Positions 17,952 to 28,593 of a stretch of DNA of 64,000 bases are shown here, in pieces. Source of the stretch: Flavobacterium sp. SH_e (GTDB lineage: Bacteria > Bacteroidota > Bacteroidia > Flavobacteriales > Flavobacteriaceae); contig NZ_JAOVZN010000006.1 of assembly GCF_025717045.1 (NCBI RefSeq), positions 947,435 through 1,011,434 of the forward strand, written 5' to 3'. The notes beneath the pieces were generated by a model that was given only the letters and a program-made list of their open reading frames with translations, made no database searches and was not told the DNA's origin. A program made the translations under genes and the position numbers. Position 1 is the stretch's first letter, and each line of letters starts with the position of its first letter.

Positions 17952-19142
17952 ATGACAAGTTTGTTGGTAATTATAGTTTTAGTTTTATTAGCGGTTGCAT
18001 TATGGCAATTGACGAAGATATTTGATCTTACTCAGGTGGGGTCGTCTTCTGATGATTCTCAGGTTGCATCAGATAATGACAATAACGTACAGGGATATAT
18101 TATGTTTGGCTTTTTAGCTTTCATATATATATTTACGATTTATGGTTTACTAAAATGGGGTAATTTGGTACTTCATACTCCTGCTTCTGAGCACGGTGGT
18201 TTAGTAGATAATTTAATGAATATTACTTGGGTTTTAATCTTTACAGTTCAAGTTATTACGCAAGGCTTGCTTTACTGGTTTTCTTTTAAAAATAGAGGAA
18301 ACAAGGATAGAAAAGCATTATTCTTTGCTGATAGTAATAAACTAGAAGCAATCTGGAGTATTATTCCATCGGTTGTTTTAGCTTGTTTGATCCTTTACGG
18401 ATTATATGCTTGGAATAACATTATGTTTGTTGATAAAGATGAAGATGTAATCGAAATCGAATTATACGCTCAACAATTTAAATGGACAGCTAGATATGCT
18501 GGACAAGACAATGTTTTAGGTAAAGCTAACGTTCGTTTAATTGAAGGCGTTAATACATTAGGAGTTGACATGTCTGATCCCAATGCTCAAGATGATATTG
18601 TAGTTTCAGAATTACACATCCCTAAAGGTAAAAAAGTTCACTTTAAAATGCGTTCTCAGGATGTATTGCACTCAGCTTACTTCCCTCACTTTAGAGCACA
18701 AATGAACTGTGTTCCAGGTATGGTTACTGAATTTGCTTTCGTTCCTACTTATACTACTGCAGAATATAGAGAGTTACCATTTATGGTTGAAAAAGTAGCA
18801 CACATCAACAAACTTAGAGCTGAAAAAAGCGCTGAATTAGTTGCAAAAGGTGGTACAGCTTTAGATCCTTACACATTTGATTATTTATTATTATGTAATA
18901 AAATTTGTGGAGCTTCTCACTACAACATGCAAATGAAAGTTGTAGTTGATTCTCCAGAGGATTACAAAAAATGGTTAAGTGAGAAAACTACTTTAGCTCA
19001 AGATATTAAAGCGGCAGCTGCTGCTGAGAAACCAGCTGAAGGAGCTGCACCAACTACAGATACTGCTGCAAAAGTAATTGACACTGTTAAAACAGTTGTC
19101 GATACAGTTAAAGCTGCTGTAGCTAAAGTTGCGATGAAATAA
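17952..19142 (+). CDS. coxB: Cytochrome c oxidase subunit II
   Basis: 396 residues. An N-terminal membrane segment (about 2-20), then two more hydrophobic helices (about 45-70 and 90-115), and a periplasmic cupredoxin domain. The binuclear copper A site is visible: the His in DVLHSAYFPHF, then CNKICGASHYNMQM, which supplies two Cys, His and Met. After the cupredoxin domain there is an Ala/Pro linker and a C-terminal amphipathic helix (AAKVIDTVKTVVDTVKAAVAKVAMK) but no fused cytochrome c domain with CxxCH. It would accept electrons from the alternative complex III cytochromes. 19 bp downstream of actF. Confidence 0.95.
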   Translation: MTSLLVIIVLVLLAVALWQLTKIFDLTQVGSSSDDSQVASDNDNNVQGYIMFGFLAFIYIFTIYGLLKWGNLVLHTPASEHGGLVDNLMNITWVLIFTVQVITQGLLYWFSFKNRGNKDRKALFFADSNKLEAIWSIIPSVVLACLILYGLYAWNNIMFVDKDEDVIEIELYAQQFKWTARYAGQDNVLGKANVRLIEGVNTLGVDMSDPNAQDDIVVSELHIPKGKKVHFKMRSQDVLHSAYFPHFRAQMNCVPGMVTEFAFVPTYTTAEYRELPFMVEKVAHINKLRAEKSAELVAKGGTALDPYTFDYLLLCNKICGASHYNMQMKVVVDSPEDYKKWLSEKTTLAQDIKAAAAAEKPAEGAAPTTDTAAKVIDTVKTVVDTVKAAVAKVAMK

Positions 19143-19172
19143 TATTATTAAGAAAATTTAAAGTACAAATAT

Positions 19173-20975
19173 ATGTCAGCAGAAGCGCACGGTCACGATC
19201 ACGGACACGATCACGAGCACGAACATCATCATAAAGACACGTTCATTACTAAATATATTTTTAGTATTGATCACAAAATGATTGCTAAACAATACTTGAT
19301 TACTGGTATTGTTATGGGAGTAATTGGGATTGCAATGTCCTTGCTTTTTAGAATGCAGTTAGCGTGGCCAGAAGAGTCTTTCAAAATATTTAATGTTTTA
19401 TTAGGAGATAAATTTGCACCTGATGGTGTAATGGCAAATGATATTTATCTGGCTTTAGTTACAATTCACGGTACCATCATGGTATTCTTTGTACTGACGG
19501 CAGGTTTGAGTGGAACATTCAGTAACTTATTGATTCCACTTCAAATTGGAGCAAGAGATATGGCATCTGGATTTATGAATATGATTTCATACTGGTTGTT
19601 TTTCTTATCAGCAGTAGTAATGTTATGTTCTTTATTTGTTGAAGCTGGACCAGCTTCTGCAGGATGGACAATCTACCCTCCATTAAGCGCATTGCCTCAA
19701 GCAATTCCTGGATCTGGAACAGGTATGACATTATGGTTAGTATCTATGGCTATTTTCATCGCATCTTCATTGATGGGATCTTTAAATTACATTGTTACTG
19801 TACTTAACTTAAGAACTAAAGGAATGTCTATGACTAGACTTCCTCTTACAATCTGGACATTTTTCGTAACAGCTATTATTGGTGTTATTTCATTCCCAGT
19901 TTTATTATCTGCAGCTTTATTATTGATTTTCGATAGAAGTTTTGGTACTTCATTCTTCTTATCTGATATCTATATTGCTGGAGAGGTTTTACACTACCAA
20001 GGAGGTTCTCCAGTATTGTTTGAGCACTTATTCTGGTTCTTAGGTCACCCTGAGGTTTACATCGTAATCTTACCAGCGATGGGTCTTGTTTCAGAAATTA
20101 TGGCTACAAATGCTCGTAAACCAATTTTTGGTTACAGAGCGATGATTATGTCAGTTCTTGCAATTGCATTCTTATCAACTATCGTTTGGGGTCACCACAT
20201 GTTTATTTCAGGTATGAATCCTTTCTTAGGATCTGTATTTACTTTCACAACTTTATTGATTGCAATCCCTTCTGCTGTAAAAGCATTTAACTGGATTACA
20301 ACTTTATGGAAAGGTAACTTACAATTCAACCCAGCGATGTTATTCTCTATCGGAATGGTTTCTACTTTCATCACTGGAGGTTTAACAGGAATCATTTTAG
20401 GAGACAGTACATTAGATATTAACGTTCACGATACTTACTTCGTAATTGCTCACTTTCACTTAGTAATGGGTATCTCTGCACTTTACGGAATGTTTGCTGG
20501 TATTTACCACTGGTTCCCTAAAATGTACGGAAGAATGTTAAACAAAAACTTAGGTTACATCCACTTCTGGGTAACTGCAGTGTGTGCTTATGGAGTTTTC
20601 TTCCCAATGCACTTTATCGGGTTAGCTGGTTTACCAAGACGTTATTATACTAATACAAACTTCCCATTATTTGATGATTTACAAAATGTGAATGTTTTAA
20701 TTACAACATTTGCTCTTGTAGGAGGTGCGTTCCAATTAGTATTCTTATACAACTTCTTTAGCAGTATTTTCTACGGTAAGAAAGCAGTTCAAAACCCATG
20801 GAAATCTACTACTTTAGAGTGGACTACGCCAGTTGAGCATATTCACGGAAACTGGCCAGGAGAAATTCCTCACGTATACCGTTGGCCGTATGACTATAGT
20901 AACCCTAATCACGATGTAGATTTTGTTCCTCAAAATGTACCAATGAAAGAAGGTGAAGAAGTTTTACACCACTAA
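19173..20975 (+). CDS. coxA: Cytochrome c oxidase subunit I
   Basis: Catalytic subunit of the haem-copper oxidase, 600 residues with 12 or more transmembrane helices. Metal ligands are visible: the low-spin haem His in TIHGTIMVFFV, the copper B and cross-link segment GHPEVYI (His-Glu-Tyr), the double His of WGHHMF, and HFHLVMG for the haem irons. The Glu in HPEVYI places it in the A1 type. The N-terminus begins with a histidine-rich tail (HGHDHGHDHEHEHHHKD). Last gene of the act-cox operon, followed by a strong terminator. Confidence 0.97.
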   Translation: MSAEAHGHDHGHDHEHEHHHKDTFITKYIFSIDHKMIAKQYLITGIVMGVIGIAMSLLFRMQLAWPEESFKIFNVLLGDKFAPDGVMANDIYLALVTIHGTIMVFFVLTAGLSGTFSNLLIPLQIGARDMASGFMNMISYWLFFLSAVVMLCSLFVEAGPASAGWTIYPPLSALPQAIPGSGTGMTLWLVSMAIFIASSLMGSLNYIVTVLNLRTKGMSMTRLPLTIWTFFVTAIIGVISFPVLLSAALLLIFDRSFGTSFFLSDIYIAGEVLHYQGGSPVLFEHLFWFLGHPEVYIVILPAMGLVSEIMATNARKPIFGYRAMIMSVLAIAFLSTIVWGHHMFISGMNPFLGSVFTFTTLLIAIPSAVKAFNWITTLWKGNLQFNPAMLFSIGMVSTFITGGLTGIILGDSTLDINVHDTYFVIAHFHLVMGISALYGMFAGIYHWFPKMYGRMLNKNLGYIHFWVTAVCAYGVFFPMHFIGLAGLPRRYYTNTNFPLFDDLQNVNVLITTFALVGGAFQLVFLYNFFSSIFYGKKAVQNPWKSTTLEWTTPVEHIHGNWPGEIPHVYRWPYDYSNPNHDVDFVPQNVPMKEGEEVLHH

Positions 20976-20983
20976 AAATAATC

Positions 20984-21012
20984 AAAGGCTGTCAGAAATG
21001 ACAGCCTTTTTT
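20984..21012 (+). terminator. Terminator of the act-cox operon
   Basis: AAAGGCTGTC and GACAGCCTTT form a perfect 10-bp stem around a short loop, followed by a run of T. It begins nine bases past the coxA stop codon. Confidence 0.93.
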
Positions 21013-21069
21013 GTTTAGTTAAAGTTTTAATCGTTCAGTTTAACTATTTTAGAAACTGATTAGTTTATA

Positions 21070-21077
21070 TATCTTTG
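21070..21077 (+). promoter_or_regulatory. -7 promoter element of ruvB
   Basis: TATCTTTG matches TAnnTTTG and ends four bases before the ruvB ATG at 21082. Transcription would start at or next to the start codon, leaving little or no leader. No clear -33 element is visible. Confidence 0.55.
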
Positions 21078-21081
21078 TGGG

Positions 21082-22104
21082 ATGAATGAAAATCTAGATC
21101 CTAATACTAAAGGATATAACTCAGAAGAGTTAGATCTTGAAAAAAGATTGCGTCCGCTGTCATTTGATGATTTTGCTGGACAAGATCAAGTTTTGGAAAA
21201 TTTGAAAGTCTTTGTTGCCGCTGCCAACCAGCGTGGAGAAGCGCTCGACCATGCCCTTTTTCATGGTCCTCCAGGTCTAGGAAAAACTACTTTGGCAAAT
21301 ATCTTAGCTAATGAGTTGCAAGTTGGTATTAAAATTACTTCTGGTCCAGTATTGGATAAACCAGGTGATTTGGCTGGTCTGCTGACAAATTTAGACGAAA
21401 GAGATGTTTTGTTCATTGATGAGATTCATAGACTTAGTCCTGTTGTTGAAGAATACTTGTATTCTGCAATGGAGGATTTCAAGATTGATATTATGATTGA
21501 ATCGGGGCCAAATGCAAGAACGGTTCAAATCAATTTAAATCCTTTTACTTTGATTGGAGCAACAACACGATCAGGATTATTGACTGCTCCAATGCGTGCA
21601 CGTTTTGGAATATCTTCTAGATTACAATATTATACTACTGAACTTTTAACCACTATTGTTGAAAGAAGTGCTTCTATATTAAAAATGCCTATTGATCTAG
21701 AGGCTGCTATTGAAATTGCAGGAAGAAGCCGTGGAACTCCCCGTATCGCAAATGCTTTATTAAGGAGAGTTCGTGATTTTGCGCAGATAAAAGGGAACGG
21801 AAGAATTGATATAGAAATTTCTAGATATGCCTTAAAAGCACTTAATGTAGATGCTCACGGTTTGGATGAAATGGATAATAAAATACTACTTACGATTATC
21901 AATAAGTTTAAAGGAGGGCCGGTGGGACTTTCAACTTTAGCGACGGCGGTTAGCGAAAGCAGTGAAACTATTGAAGAAGTGTACGAACCTTTTTTAATTC
22001 AAGAAGGATTTATAATGAGAACGCCTCGAGGAAGAGAGGTTACAGATAAGGCTTATAAACATCTCGGAAAAGTTAATACAAACAATCAAGGAGAGTTATT
22101 TTAA
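21082..22104 (+). CDS. ruvB: Holliday junction branch migration ATPase RuvB
   Basis: Hexameric motor of the RuvAB complex in recombination repair. 340 residues, family length. AAA+ motifs: Walker [10 protein letters not shown] at 62-70, Walker [10 protein letters not shown] near 112, sensor 1 [18 protein letters not shown] near 158 including the arginine finger, and the C-terminal winged-helix domain ending with [15 protein letters not shown]. The start [25 protein letters not shown] is family-typical and no other in-frame ATG is close. Followed after 11 bp by a cytochrome P450 gene and then queG, apparently one transcript. ruvA lies about 6 kb further on, not next to ruvB. Confidence 0.97.
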   Translation: MNENLDPNTKGYNSEELDLEKRLRPLSFDDFAGQDQVLENLKVFVAAANQRGEALDHALFHGPPGLGKTTLANILANELQVGIKITSGPVLDKPGDLAGLLTNLDERDVLFIDEIHRLSPVVEEYLYSAMEDFKIDIMIESGPNARTVQINLNPFTLIGATTRSGLLTAPMRARFGISSRLQYYTTELLTTIVERSASILKMPIDLEAAIEIAGRSRGTPRIANALLRRVRDFAQIKGNGRIDIEISRYALKALNVDAHGLDEMDNKILLTIINKFKGGPVGLSTLATAVSESSETIEEVYEPFLIQEGFIMRTPRGREVTDKAYKHLGKVNTNNQGELF

Positions 22105-22115
22105 TACTAATAGAA

Positions 22116-23462
22116 ATGTCTATAAGTAAAAAATATAATTATCCGCCAAAACTTTCTATTTTAAGATTTTTTGTTGATGCCGAAGGAGTTCGTAAAAATC
22201 CTATACCTTATCATAAAAAATATTTTGAACGTTTTGGAGATTCATTTTCTATAAGAATTGGAAAATCACGACACATTATTTTATCTAGAGATAATGATGT
22301 AGCTCAATATATATTGCAAAAAAATCATAGGAACTATTATAAATCCAAATTTCAGTCTGTTTACTTATCTAAATATTTGGGTAAAGGACTATTAACTGTT
22401 GATGGAGAATATTGGTTAAAGCAGCGTAGACTTATTCAGCCAGCATTTCATAAGCAAAAGATGAATCAGCTGGTTGACAATATGAAGACGACAATCATTT
22501 CTGAGTTAGAAAGAATTGAGGAAAATAGCGTAGTAGATCTTTTTCCTTTAATGAGTGAACTGGCTTTTAATGTTGTTGCTAAGTCATTATTTCAATTTTC
22601 TATAGCAGAAGAAAAGCTGAATCGGATAAAATATATTATTGAAACAGTTCAAAATTTCCTAATTAAAGAAATTCGACTTCCACATAAAGGATGGTGGTTT
22701 GCTATTAGCGGCCAGGTAAAAAAGCATCTTTTATTGGCTGAAGAAAATAATGCAATCATTCGAAGTATTATTGAAGAACGAGTTGCATCAAAAAATGAAG
22801 TCAACGATTTGCTTAATATGCTTTTGGAAACTCGTTATGAAGATACTAACGAAGGAATGTCGGTTGACCAATTAATAGATGAAATAAAAATTTTATTTAT
22901 TGCTGGTCATGAAACAACTGCTAATGCGCTGACTTTTACATTACAATTACTAGGAAGCCATTTAGATGTGCAGCAAAAAGTATATGAAGAAATTCTTGAA
23001 GTTGAATCTGAAAGCAATGATGTCATAGAGCAACTCCAAAGAATGACTTATATAAATGCCGTATTGAATGAATCAATGCGTATGTATCCTCCAGCTTGGA
23101 TTACAGATCGGCAAAATGTGGAAGATGATGTTTTGGGAAAATTTAGTATAAAAAAGGATACTTTAATTGGTGTTTCTTTTTATGAATTACATCGAAATCC
23201 AAAATATTGGGATAATCCAGATCAATTCAATCCAGATCGTTTTTTAGGGGAACAAAAAAAACATTCGATGCAATATTTTTATCCCTTTGGAGCTGGACCA
23301 AGAATGTGTATTGGTGCTGGTTTTGCTATTTATGAAATGTGTTTAGCGATTTCTTATATCGTTAAAAAATACAAAATCGTTTCAGTAGAAAATACGGTGA
23401 AGTTTAATCCGCTGATTACCTTAAAACCTGTTGGTATTGAAGTTATTTTTTCTGAAAGATAA
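22116..23462 (+). CDS. Cytochrome P450
   Basis: 448 residues without a membrane anchor, so a soluble P450. The I-helix oxygen-binding motif [10 protein letters not shown] starts at residue 263, the K-helix ExxR lies in [10 protein letters not shown], and the haem-binding loop [10 protein letters not shown] carries the thiolate Cys398. It resembles bacterial P450s related to CYP102/CYP4-like fatty acid hydroxylases, but the substrate cannot be derived from sequence. It overlaps queG by one base (TAATG), implying translational coupling. It has no ferredoxin or reductase partner beside it. Confidence 0.92.
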   Translation: MSISKKYNYPPKLSILRFFVDAEGVRKNPIPYHKKYFERFGDSFSIRIGKSRHIILSRDNDVAQYILQKNHRNYYKSKFQSVYLSKYLGKGLLTVDGEYWLKQRRLIQPAFHKQKMNQLVDNMKTTIISELERIEENSVVDLFPLMSELAFNVVAKSLFQFSIAEEKLNRIKYIIETVQNFLIKEIRLPHKGWWFAISGQVKKHLLLAEENNAIIRSIIEERVASKNEVNDLLNMLLETRYEDTNEGMSVDQLIDEIKILFIAGHETTANALTFTLQLLGSHLDVQQKVYEEILEVESESNDVIEQLQRMTYINAVLNESMRMYPPAWITDRQNVEDDVLGKFSIKKDTLIGVSFYELHRNPKYWDNPDQFNPDRFLGEQKKHSMQYFYPFGAGPRMCIGAGFAIYEMCLAISYIVKKYKIVSVENTVKFNPLITLKPVGIEVIFSER

Positions 23463-24385
23463 TGATAAATTCTAAAGAGAAATATTCGAAATTTATTAAA
23501 GATGAAGCGAAAAGACTTGGTTTTCTTTCTTGTGGAATATCCAAAGCAGGTTTTTTAGAACAAGAAGCACCTCGTCTTGAAAATTGGTTAAATAACAATC
23601 GAAATGGTCAAATGGCTTATATGGAAAACCATTTTGACAAGCGTTTAGATCCAACTTTGTTAGTTGATGATGGTAAAAGTGTTGTATCTCTTTTGCTTAA
23701 TTATTACCCCGATTCATTGCAGAATGACGAAAGTTTTAAGATTTCTAAATATGCTTACGGACAAGATTACCATTTTGTAATTAAAGATAAATTGAAGGAG
23801 CTTCTTTATTCTATTCAAGAAAACATTGGTGAAGTTTCCGGAAGAGCTTTTGTCGATTCGGCACCCGTTTTAGATAAAGCTTGGGCTGCCAAAAGCGGAC
23901 TTGGCTGGATTGGAAAAAATAGCAATTTAATTACTCAAAAAGTAGGTTCTTTTTACTTCATCGCTGAGCTAATTATTGATTTAGAATTAGAATATGATCA
24001 TGCGGTAACAGATCACTGTGGTACTTGCACAGCTTGCATAGATGCTTGTCCTACACAAGCTATTGTAGCCCCTTATATAGTTGACGGTAGTAAATGTATT
24101 TCTTATTACACTATCGAATTAAAAGAAAACCTTCCTAATGAAATGAAGGGAAAATTTGATGAATGGATGTTTGGTTGTGATACCTGCCAAGATGTTTGCC
24201 CGTGGAATCGATTTTCTAAACCACATTCGGAGCCTCTATTTAATCCAAATCCAGATTTACTCTCTTTTACTAAAAAAGACTGGATGGAAATCACTGAAGA
24301 AACTTTTAAACTTGTTTTTAAAAATTCACCTATCAAGAGAACAAAATTTGAAGGTTTAAAACGGAATATTAAATTCTTAGAGTAG
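23462..24385 (+). CDS. queG: Epoxyqueuosine reductase QueG
   Basis: Carries out the last step of queuosine synthesis in tRNA, reduction of epoxyqueuosine, using a cobalamin and two 4Fe-4S clusters. 307 residues, family length. The cluster motifs are [16 protein letters not shown] and [11 protein letters not shown]; the cobalamin-domain motif [12 protein letters not shown] appears here as [19 protein letters not shown] overlaps the P450 stop by one base. Confidence 0.95.
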   Translation: MINSKEKYSKFIKDEAKRLGFLSCGISKAGFLEQEAPRLENWLNNNRNGQMAYMENHFDKRLDPTLLVDDGKSVVSLLLNYYPDSLQNDESFKISKYAYGQDYHFVIKDKLKELLYSIQENIGEVSGRAFVDSAPVLDKAWAAKSGLGWIGKNSNLITQKVGSFYFIAELIIDLELEYDHAVTDHCGTCTACIDACPTQAIVAPYIVDGSKCISYYTIELKENLPNEMKGKFDEWMFGCDTCQDVCPWNRFSKPHSEPLFNPNPDLLSFTKKDWMEITEETFKLVFKNSPIKRTKFEGLKRNIKFLE

Positions 24386-24514
24386 AATAAATCTTTTTTT
24401 GGATGCTGTAATTTATTGCTGTTTTGTAAAATGTAATCTATAAGAATTTATTTACTGATAATTATTTTAAGATTTTTTAATCTGTTTATTCTATAATGGT
24501 GTTAGAATTTCTAT

Positions 24515-24745
24515 TCAGTATATAGTCATTTCACTTAAAAACTCAAATTCATCCATAGAAATCAATTGAAGAACTGTGTCTAAAATGAGGTCTACATTAA
24601 TAGATTTACTTTTGTTGGTTTCAGAAATTTTAAGAGCGTCTTGCTCTAAAGCTAGAATGCAAAGTTTTAGCATATCGGTAACTACACAACCCTTGAATGT
24701 TGTTAGGCTATATGTCCCTCCTATAGAGCTTTTTTGATTTGCCAT
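24515..24745 (-). CDS. Unrecognised small protein
   Basis: I do not recognise this family. From the ATG at 24745 it encodes 76 residues beginning MANQKSSIGGTYSLTTFKG, predicted soluble and largely helical, with two Cys and an acidic C-terminal third (MDEFEFLSEM). A longer open frame reaches a TTG at 24874, but the added 43 residues look non-coding (no family-like pattern, many Asn and Cys). It is a single gene, convergent with queG and divergent from the CBS protein gene. No signal peptide or membrane segment is visible. Confidence 0.5.
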   Translation of the reverse strand: MANQKSSIGGTYSLTTFKGCVVTDMLKLCILALEQDALKISETNKSKSINVDLILDTVLQLISMDEFEFLSEMTIY

Positions 24746-25035
24746 AATTTTTCTGCTATAAATATTATGCTCCAATGGAGCATTGTTTTTATGGTTATAA
24801 AAGTGAAATAACCCCGCTAGGTTACAGGTATCTAGAACAGATCTGTAAACGTTAAAAAATCTAATTTTCTTCAAAAAATAACTCTAAACAAATTCATTCT
24901 TTACACTATAATTTTGAAAATGTAAAATTTGGCGTATTATATTTAAAATGAATTGGTTAAGTTTTTAAAAAATCGATTTCGTTGCAAATTGTGTTGGATT
25001 TTGTTATAACTTTATAAATCTAAAAATTTTTCATT

Positions 25036-25461
25036 ATGACTGTAGATCAAATACTTAAAGCAAAAGGAAGAAATGTCTATTCTATTTTCTCCAATTTAAC
25101 GGTTTATGATGCGTTAAAAGTAATGGGAGACAAAAATATTGGAGCGATTCTAATTATTGATAATAACGTTTTAAAGGGAATCTTATCGGAAAGAGATTAC
25201 GCTCGAAAAATTGTTTTAAAGGATAAATCTTCTAAAGAAACTTTCGTTCATGAGATTATGGAAAGTAATGTTTTTACAGTTAAACTTTCAGATAATCTTG
25301 ATGATTGCATGCAACTTATGAGTGAAAAAAGAATACGACATCTGCCGGTTTTAGAAGACGGAATTGTCGTTGGAATTATTTCAATTAGTGATGTAGTGAA
25401 GGCAATTATAGAAATTCAGAAAGATACCATTCAGCATTTGAATTCTTATATTTCTCAATAA
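25036..25461 (+). CDS. CBS-domain protein
   Basis: 141 residues consisting of two CBS motifs (about 8-65 and 72-130), which together form one Bateman module binding adenosyl nucleotides. Typical segments are VYDALKVMGDKNIGAILIIDNN with LKGILSERDYARKI, and DDCMQLMSEKRIRHLPVLEDG with VVGIISISDVVKA. There is no enzymatic partner domain. It is a single gene with its own terminator. The target is unknown. Confidence 0.9.
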   Translation: MTVDQILKAKGRNVYSIFSNLTVYDALKVMGDKNIGAILIIDNNVLKGILSERDYARKIVLKDKSSKETFVHEIMESNVFTVKLSDNLDDCMQLMSEKRIRHLPVLEDGIVVGIISISDVVKAIIEIQKDTIQHLNSYISQ

Positions 25462-25493
25462 AGCATAGCTAAAAAAGATAAAAATTTAAAAGG

Positions 25494-25519
25494 AGTCCAA
25501 TTTCTATTGGACTTTTTTT
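25494..25519 (+). terminator. Terminator of the CBS protein gene
   Basis: AGTCCAAT and ATTGGACT form a perfect 8-bp stem with loop TTCT, followed by T6. Confidence 0.88.
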
Positions 25520-25583
25520 ATTTCTCTAAATAGATTTTAGGAAAAGAAAACGCTAAAAAGATGCCTTTTTAAAACAAGACTTA

Positions 25584-25591
25584 TATCTTTG
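25584..25591 (+). promoter_or_regulatory. -7 promoter element of the malic enzyme gene
   Basis: TATCTTTG matches TAnnTTTG, 25 bp upstream of the ATG at 25617. Confidence 0.55.
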
Positions 25592-25616
25592 TAAGCTAGA
25601 ATAAAAGCTAAAAATA

Positions 25617-27908
25617 ATGAACAAAGAGAGTAAAAGAAGAGAAGCGCTGCTGTATCACGCAGAGCCAACTCCAGGAAAAATTCAGGTAGTTCCCACAAAA
25701 AAATATGCAACCCAGAGAGATTTATCATTGGCCTATTCGCCAGGAGTTGCAGAACCATGTTTAGAAATCGCGGCAAACAAAGAAGATGTTTATAAATACA
25801 CAGCAAAAGGAAATTTAGTAGCCGTAATTTCAAACGGTACAGCTGTTTTAGGACTTGGAAATATTGGTCCAGAAGCAGGAAAACCTGTAATGGAAGGAAA
25901 AGGGCTATTATTTAAAATTTTCTCAGACATTGATGTTTTTGATATCGAAATCGATACCGAAAATGTTGAAGAATTTATTCAGACTGTAAAAAATATTGCT
26001 CCAACTTTTGGAGGTATTAACCTTGAGGATATCAAAGCTCCTGAATCTTTCGAAATCGAAAGAAGATTAATCGAAGAATTGGATATTCCAGTAATGCATG
26101 ACGATCAGCACGGAACAGCAATTATCTCTTCTGCAGCTTTAATCAATGCGCTTGAATTGGCAGGAAAAAAAGCAGAAGACGTAAAAGTAGTGGTTTCTGG
26201 AGCAGGATCAGCAGCGATTGCGTGTACAGATTTATATGTTTTACTTGGAGTAAAAGTTGAAAATGTTTTAATGTACAACAGTAAAGGACTTTTAACTAAA
26301 GATAATCCAGCACTTTCAGATTTACAATTAAAATATGCAATTGACGGACCTCAGATTCCTTTAGCAGAAGCTGTAAAAGATGCTGACGTTTTCATCGGAT
26401 TATCTTCTGGAGATATTCTTTCGCCAGAAATGCTGTTAACAATGGCAAAAAGCCCGATCGTTTTTGCAATGGCAAATCCGAACCCGGAAATCGATTATAA
26501 TTTAGCTTTAGAAACGAGAAAAGACGTTATTATGGCGACAGGACGTTCCGATTTTCCTAATCAAGTAAATAATGTTTTAGGTTTCCCTTATATTTTTAGA
26601 GGAGCATTAGACGTAAGAGCGACTAAGATCAACGAAGAAATGAAAATGGCGGCTGTAAAAGCTTTAGCTATTTTGGCAAAAGAACCAGTTCCAGAGCAAG
26701 TAAACGTAGCATATGGCGCAACAAAACTTGGTTTCGGACAAGAATATATCATTCCTAAACCTTTCGATCCTAGATTAATTACTGTTGTAGCCCCAGCGGT
26801 TGCAAAAGCGGCAATGGAATCTGGAGTGGCAAAAAATCCTATTACAGACTGGGCAGCTTATGAAGATGTTCTTCGCGAACGTATGGGTAACGATAACAAA
26901 ATGGTACGTTTGATTACAAACCGTGCTAAATTAGATCCTAAAAGAATTGTTTTTGCTGAAGCAGATCAATTAAACGTTTTAAAAGCAGCTCAGATTGTTT
27001 ACGAAGACGGAATCGGATTCCCAATTTTATTAGGAAACAAAGAACAGATTTTAGAATTAAAAGCGGAACTTGGTTTTGATGCAGATCTTGAAATCATTGA
27101 TCCTAAAACAGATGAAGAAGAAGCAAGACGTAACAAGTTTGCAAATTCATTCTGGGAGACAAGAGGACGCAGAGGCGTTTCTAAATTAGACGCAGAGAAA
27201 TTCATGCGCGAAAGAAACTATTTTGCAGCAATGATGGTTAACGAAGGTGAAGCAGATGCTTTAGTTACAGGACATTCTAGAAGTTATCCTTCAGTGGTAA
27301 AACCAATGATGCAATTGATTCCAAAAGCGCAAAATGCATCGTTAATTGCAACTGCAAATATGATGTTGACTTCAAGAGGGCCAATGTTTTTATCAGATAC
27401 AGCAATAAATATCAATCCATCTGCAGAAGATTTGATTAACATTGCTACTATGACTGCAAAAACTGCAAAAATGTTCGGAATTGAACCAGTTATTGCAATG
27501 GTTTCTTTCTCAAATTTTGGTTCTTCAAGCAGTCCAAGCGCTTCAAAAGTTAGAGAAGCAGTTGCTTACTTGCATAAGAATCATCCAGAAATGATCGTTG
27601 ATGGAGAAATTCAGGCAGATTTTGCTTTAAATCCGGAAATGCTTCAAGAGAAATTCCCATTTTCTAAATTAGCTGGAAAAAAGGTAAATACATTGATTTT
27701 CCCTAACTTAGAGTCAGCAAATATCACTTACAAATTATTAAAAGAATTATATAAAGTGAATTCGATTGGACCAATCATGATGGGTATGGGCAAACCAGTT
27801 CATATTTTCCAATTAGGAGCAAGCGTAGAAGAAATGGTTAATATGGCTGCAATCGCTGTTATTGACGCTCAGGAAAAAGAAATTAAAAAGAATAAAGCAG
27901 CGCAATAA
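25617..27908 (+). CDS. maeB: NADP-dependent malic enzyme with phosphotransacetylase-like domain
   Basis: Decarboxylates malate to pyruvate with reduction of NADP. 763 residues in the MaeB layout: N-terminal malic domain (about 1-160; [11 protein letters not shown] and MHDDQHGTA, the latter with metal ligands), NAD(P)-binding domain (about 165-400; [12 protein letters not shown]), and a C-terminal phosphate acetyltransferase-like domain (about 430-755) that usually acts as a regulatory module responding to acetyl-CoA rather than as an enzyme. It is monocistronic or weakly joined to ruvA, which has its own -7 element 52 bp downstream. Confidence 0.96.
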   Translation: MNKESKRREALLYHAEPTPGKIQVVPTKKYATQRDLSLAYSPGVAEPCLEIAANKEDVYKYTAKGNLVAVISNGTAVLGLGNIGPEAGKPVMEGKGLLFKIFSDIDVFDIEIDTENVEEFIQTVKNIAPTFGGINLEDIKAPESFEIERRLIEELDIPVMHDDQHGTAIISSAALINALELAGKKAEDVKVVVSGAGSAAIACTDLYVLLGVKVENVLMYNSKGLLTKDNPALSDLQLKYAIDGPQIPLAEAVKDADVFIGLSSGDILSPEMLLTMAKSPIVFAMANPNPEIDYNLALETRKDVIMATGRSDFPNQVNNVLGFPYIFRGALDVRATKINEEMKMAAVKALAILAKEPVPEQVNVAYGATKLGFGQEYIIPKPFDPRLITVVAPAVAKAAMESGVAKNPITDWAAYEDVLRERMGNDNKMVRLITNRAKLDPKRIVFAEADQLNVLKAAQIVYEDGIGFPILLGNKEQILELKAELGFDADLEIIDPKTDEEEARRNKFANSFWETRGRRGVSKLDAEKFMRERNYFAAMMVNEGEADALVTGHSRSYPSVVKPMMQLIPKAQNASLIATANMMLTSRGPMFLSDTAININPSAEDLINIATMTAKTAKMFGIEPVIAMVSFSNFGSSSSPSASKVREAVAYLHKNHPEMIVDGEIQADFALNPEMLQEKFPFSKLAGKKVNTLIFPNLESANITYKLLKELYKVNSIGPIMMGMGKPVHIFQLGASVEEMVNMAAIAVIDAQEKEIKKNKAAQ

Positions 27909-27959
27909 ACGTTCTTACGAGGATTGGACAAATTTGTCGTAGTTTTATGGCATTTTTGT

Positions 27960-27967
27960 TATATTTG
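27960..27967 (+). promoter_or_regulatory. -7 promoter element of ruvA-sprA
   Basis: TATATTTG matches TAnnTTTG, 19 bp upstream of the ruvA ATG. A TTTG at 27933-27936 could be a -33 element, but the spacing of 23 bp is long. Confidence 0.5.
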
Positions 27968-27986
27968 ATACTAATTAATTATATTT

Positions 27987-28568
27987 ATGATAGCACACTT
28001 GCAGGGAAGATTAGTAGAAAAGAATCCTACAGACGTTGTAATAGATTGTGGAGGTGTTGGTTATCAGGTAAATATATCACTGCATACTTTTGCCCTAATA
28101 CCAAATTCCGAAAATATAAAATTGTATACGCATCTTCAAATTAAAGAAGATGCGCATACTTTATATGGTTTTGTTGAAAAATCGGAGAGAGAAATATTTA
28201 GAATGCTAATTTCTGTATCAGGAATTGGAGCTGGTATTGCTAGAACGATGCTTTCGTCAATAGAACCAAAACAAATTATAAATGCTATTGCATCTGGAGA
28301 TGTAGGTGTAATACAGTCTATCAAGGGGATAGGAAACAAAACAGCACAAAGGGTTATACTTGATTTAAAGGAAAAAGTTGTTAAATTGTACGATATAGAT
28401 GAAGTTTTTGCTGTTCAGAACAATAGAAACCGAGATGAAGCGTTATCTGCTCTAGAAGTATTAGGTTTTGTGCGAAAAGCTTCTGAAAAAGTGGTGGAAA
28501 GGATTGTAAAAGAAGATCCTGAAGCTACTGTCGAAACAATTATCAAAAAGGCTTTAAAAAGCTTATAA
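27987..28568 (+). CDS. ruvA: Holliday junction DNA-binding protein RuvA
   Basis: Tetramer that holds the four-way junction for RuvB. 193 residues with the three family domains: OB fold (1-62, opening MIAHLQGRLVEKNPTDVVIDCGGVGYQV), a helix-hairpin-helix domain with LISVSGIGAGIARTML and IQSIKGIGNKTAQRVILDL, and the C-terminal RuvB-contacting helices after about residue 145. It precedes sprA by 25 bp and is probably cotranscribed with it. Confidence 0.97.
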   Translation: MIAHLQGRLVEKNPTDVVIDCGGVGYQVNISLHTFALIPNSENIKLYTHLQIKEDAHTLYGFVEKSEREIFRMLISVSGIGAGIARTMLSSIEPKQIINAIASGDVGVIQSIKGIGNKTAQRVILDLKEKVVKLYDIDEVFAVQNNRNRDEALSALEVLGFVRKASEKVVERIVKEDPEATVETIIKKALKSL

Positions 28569-28593
28569 ATTCATTTTCATATAAAAGAATTCT

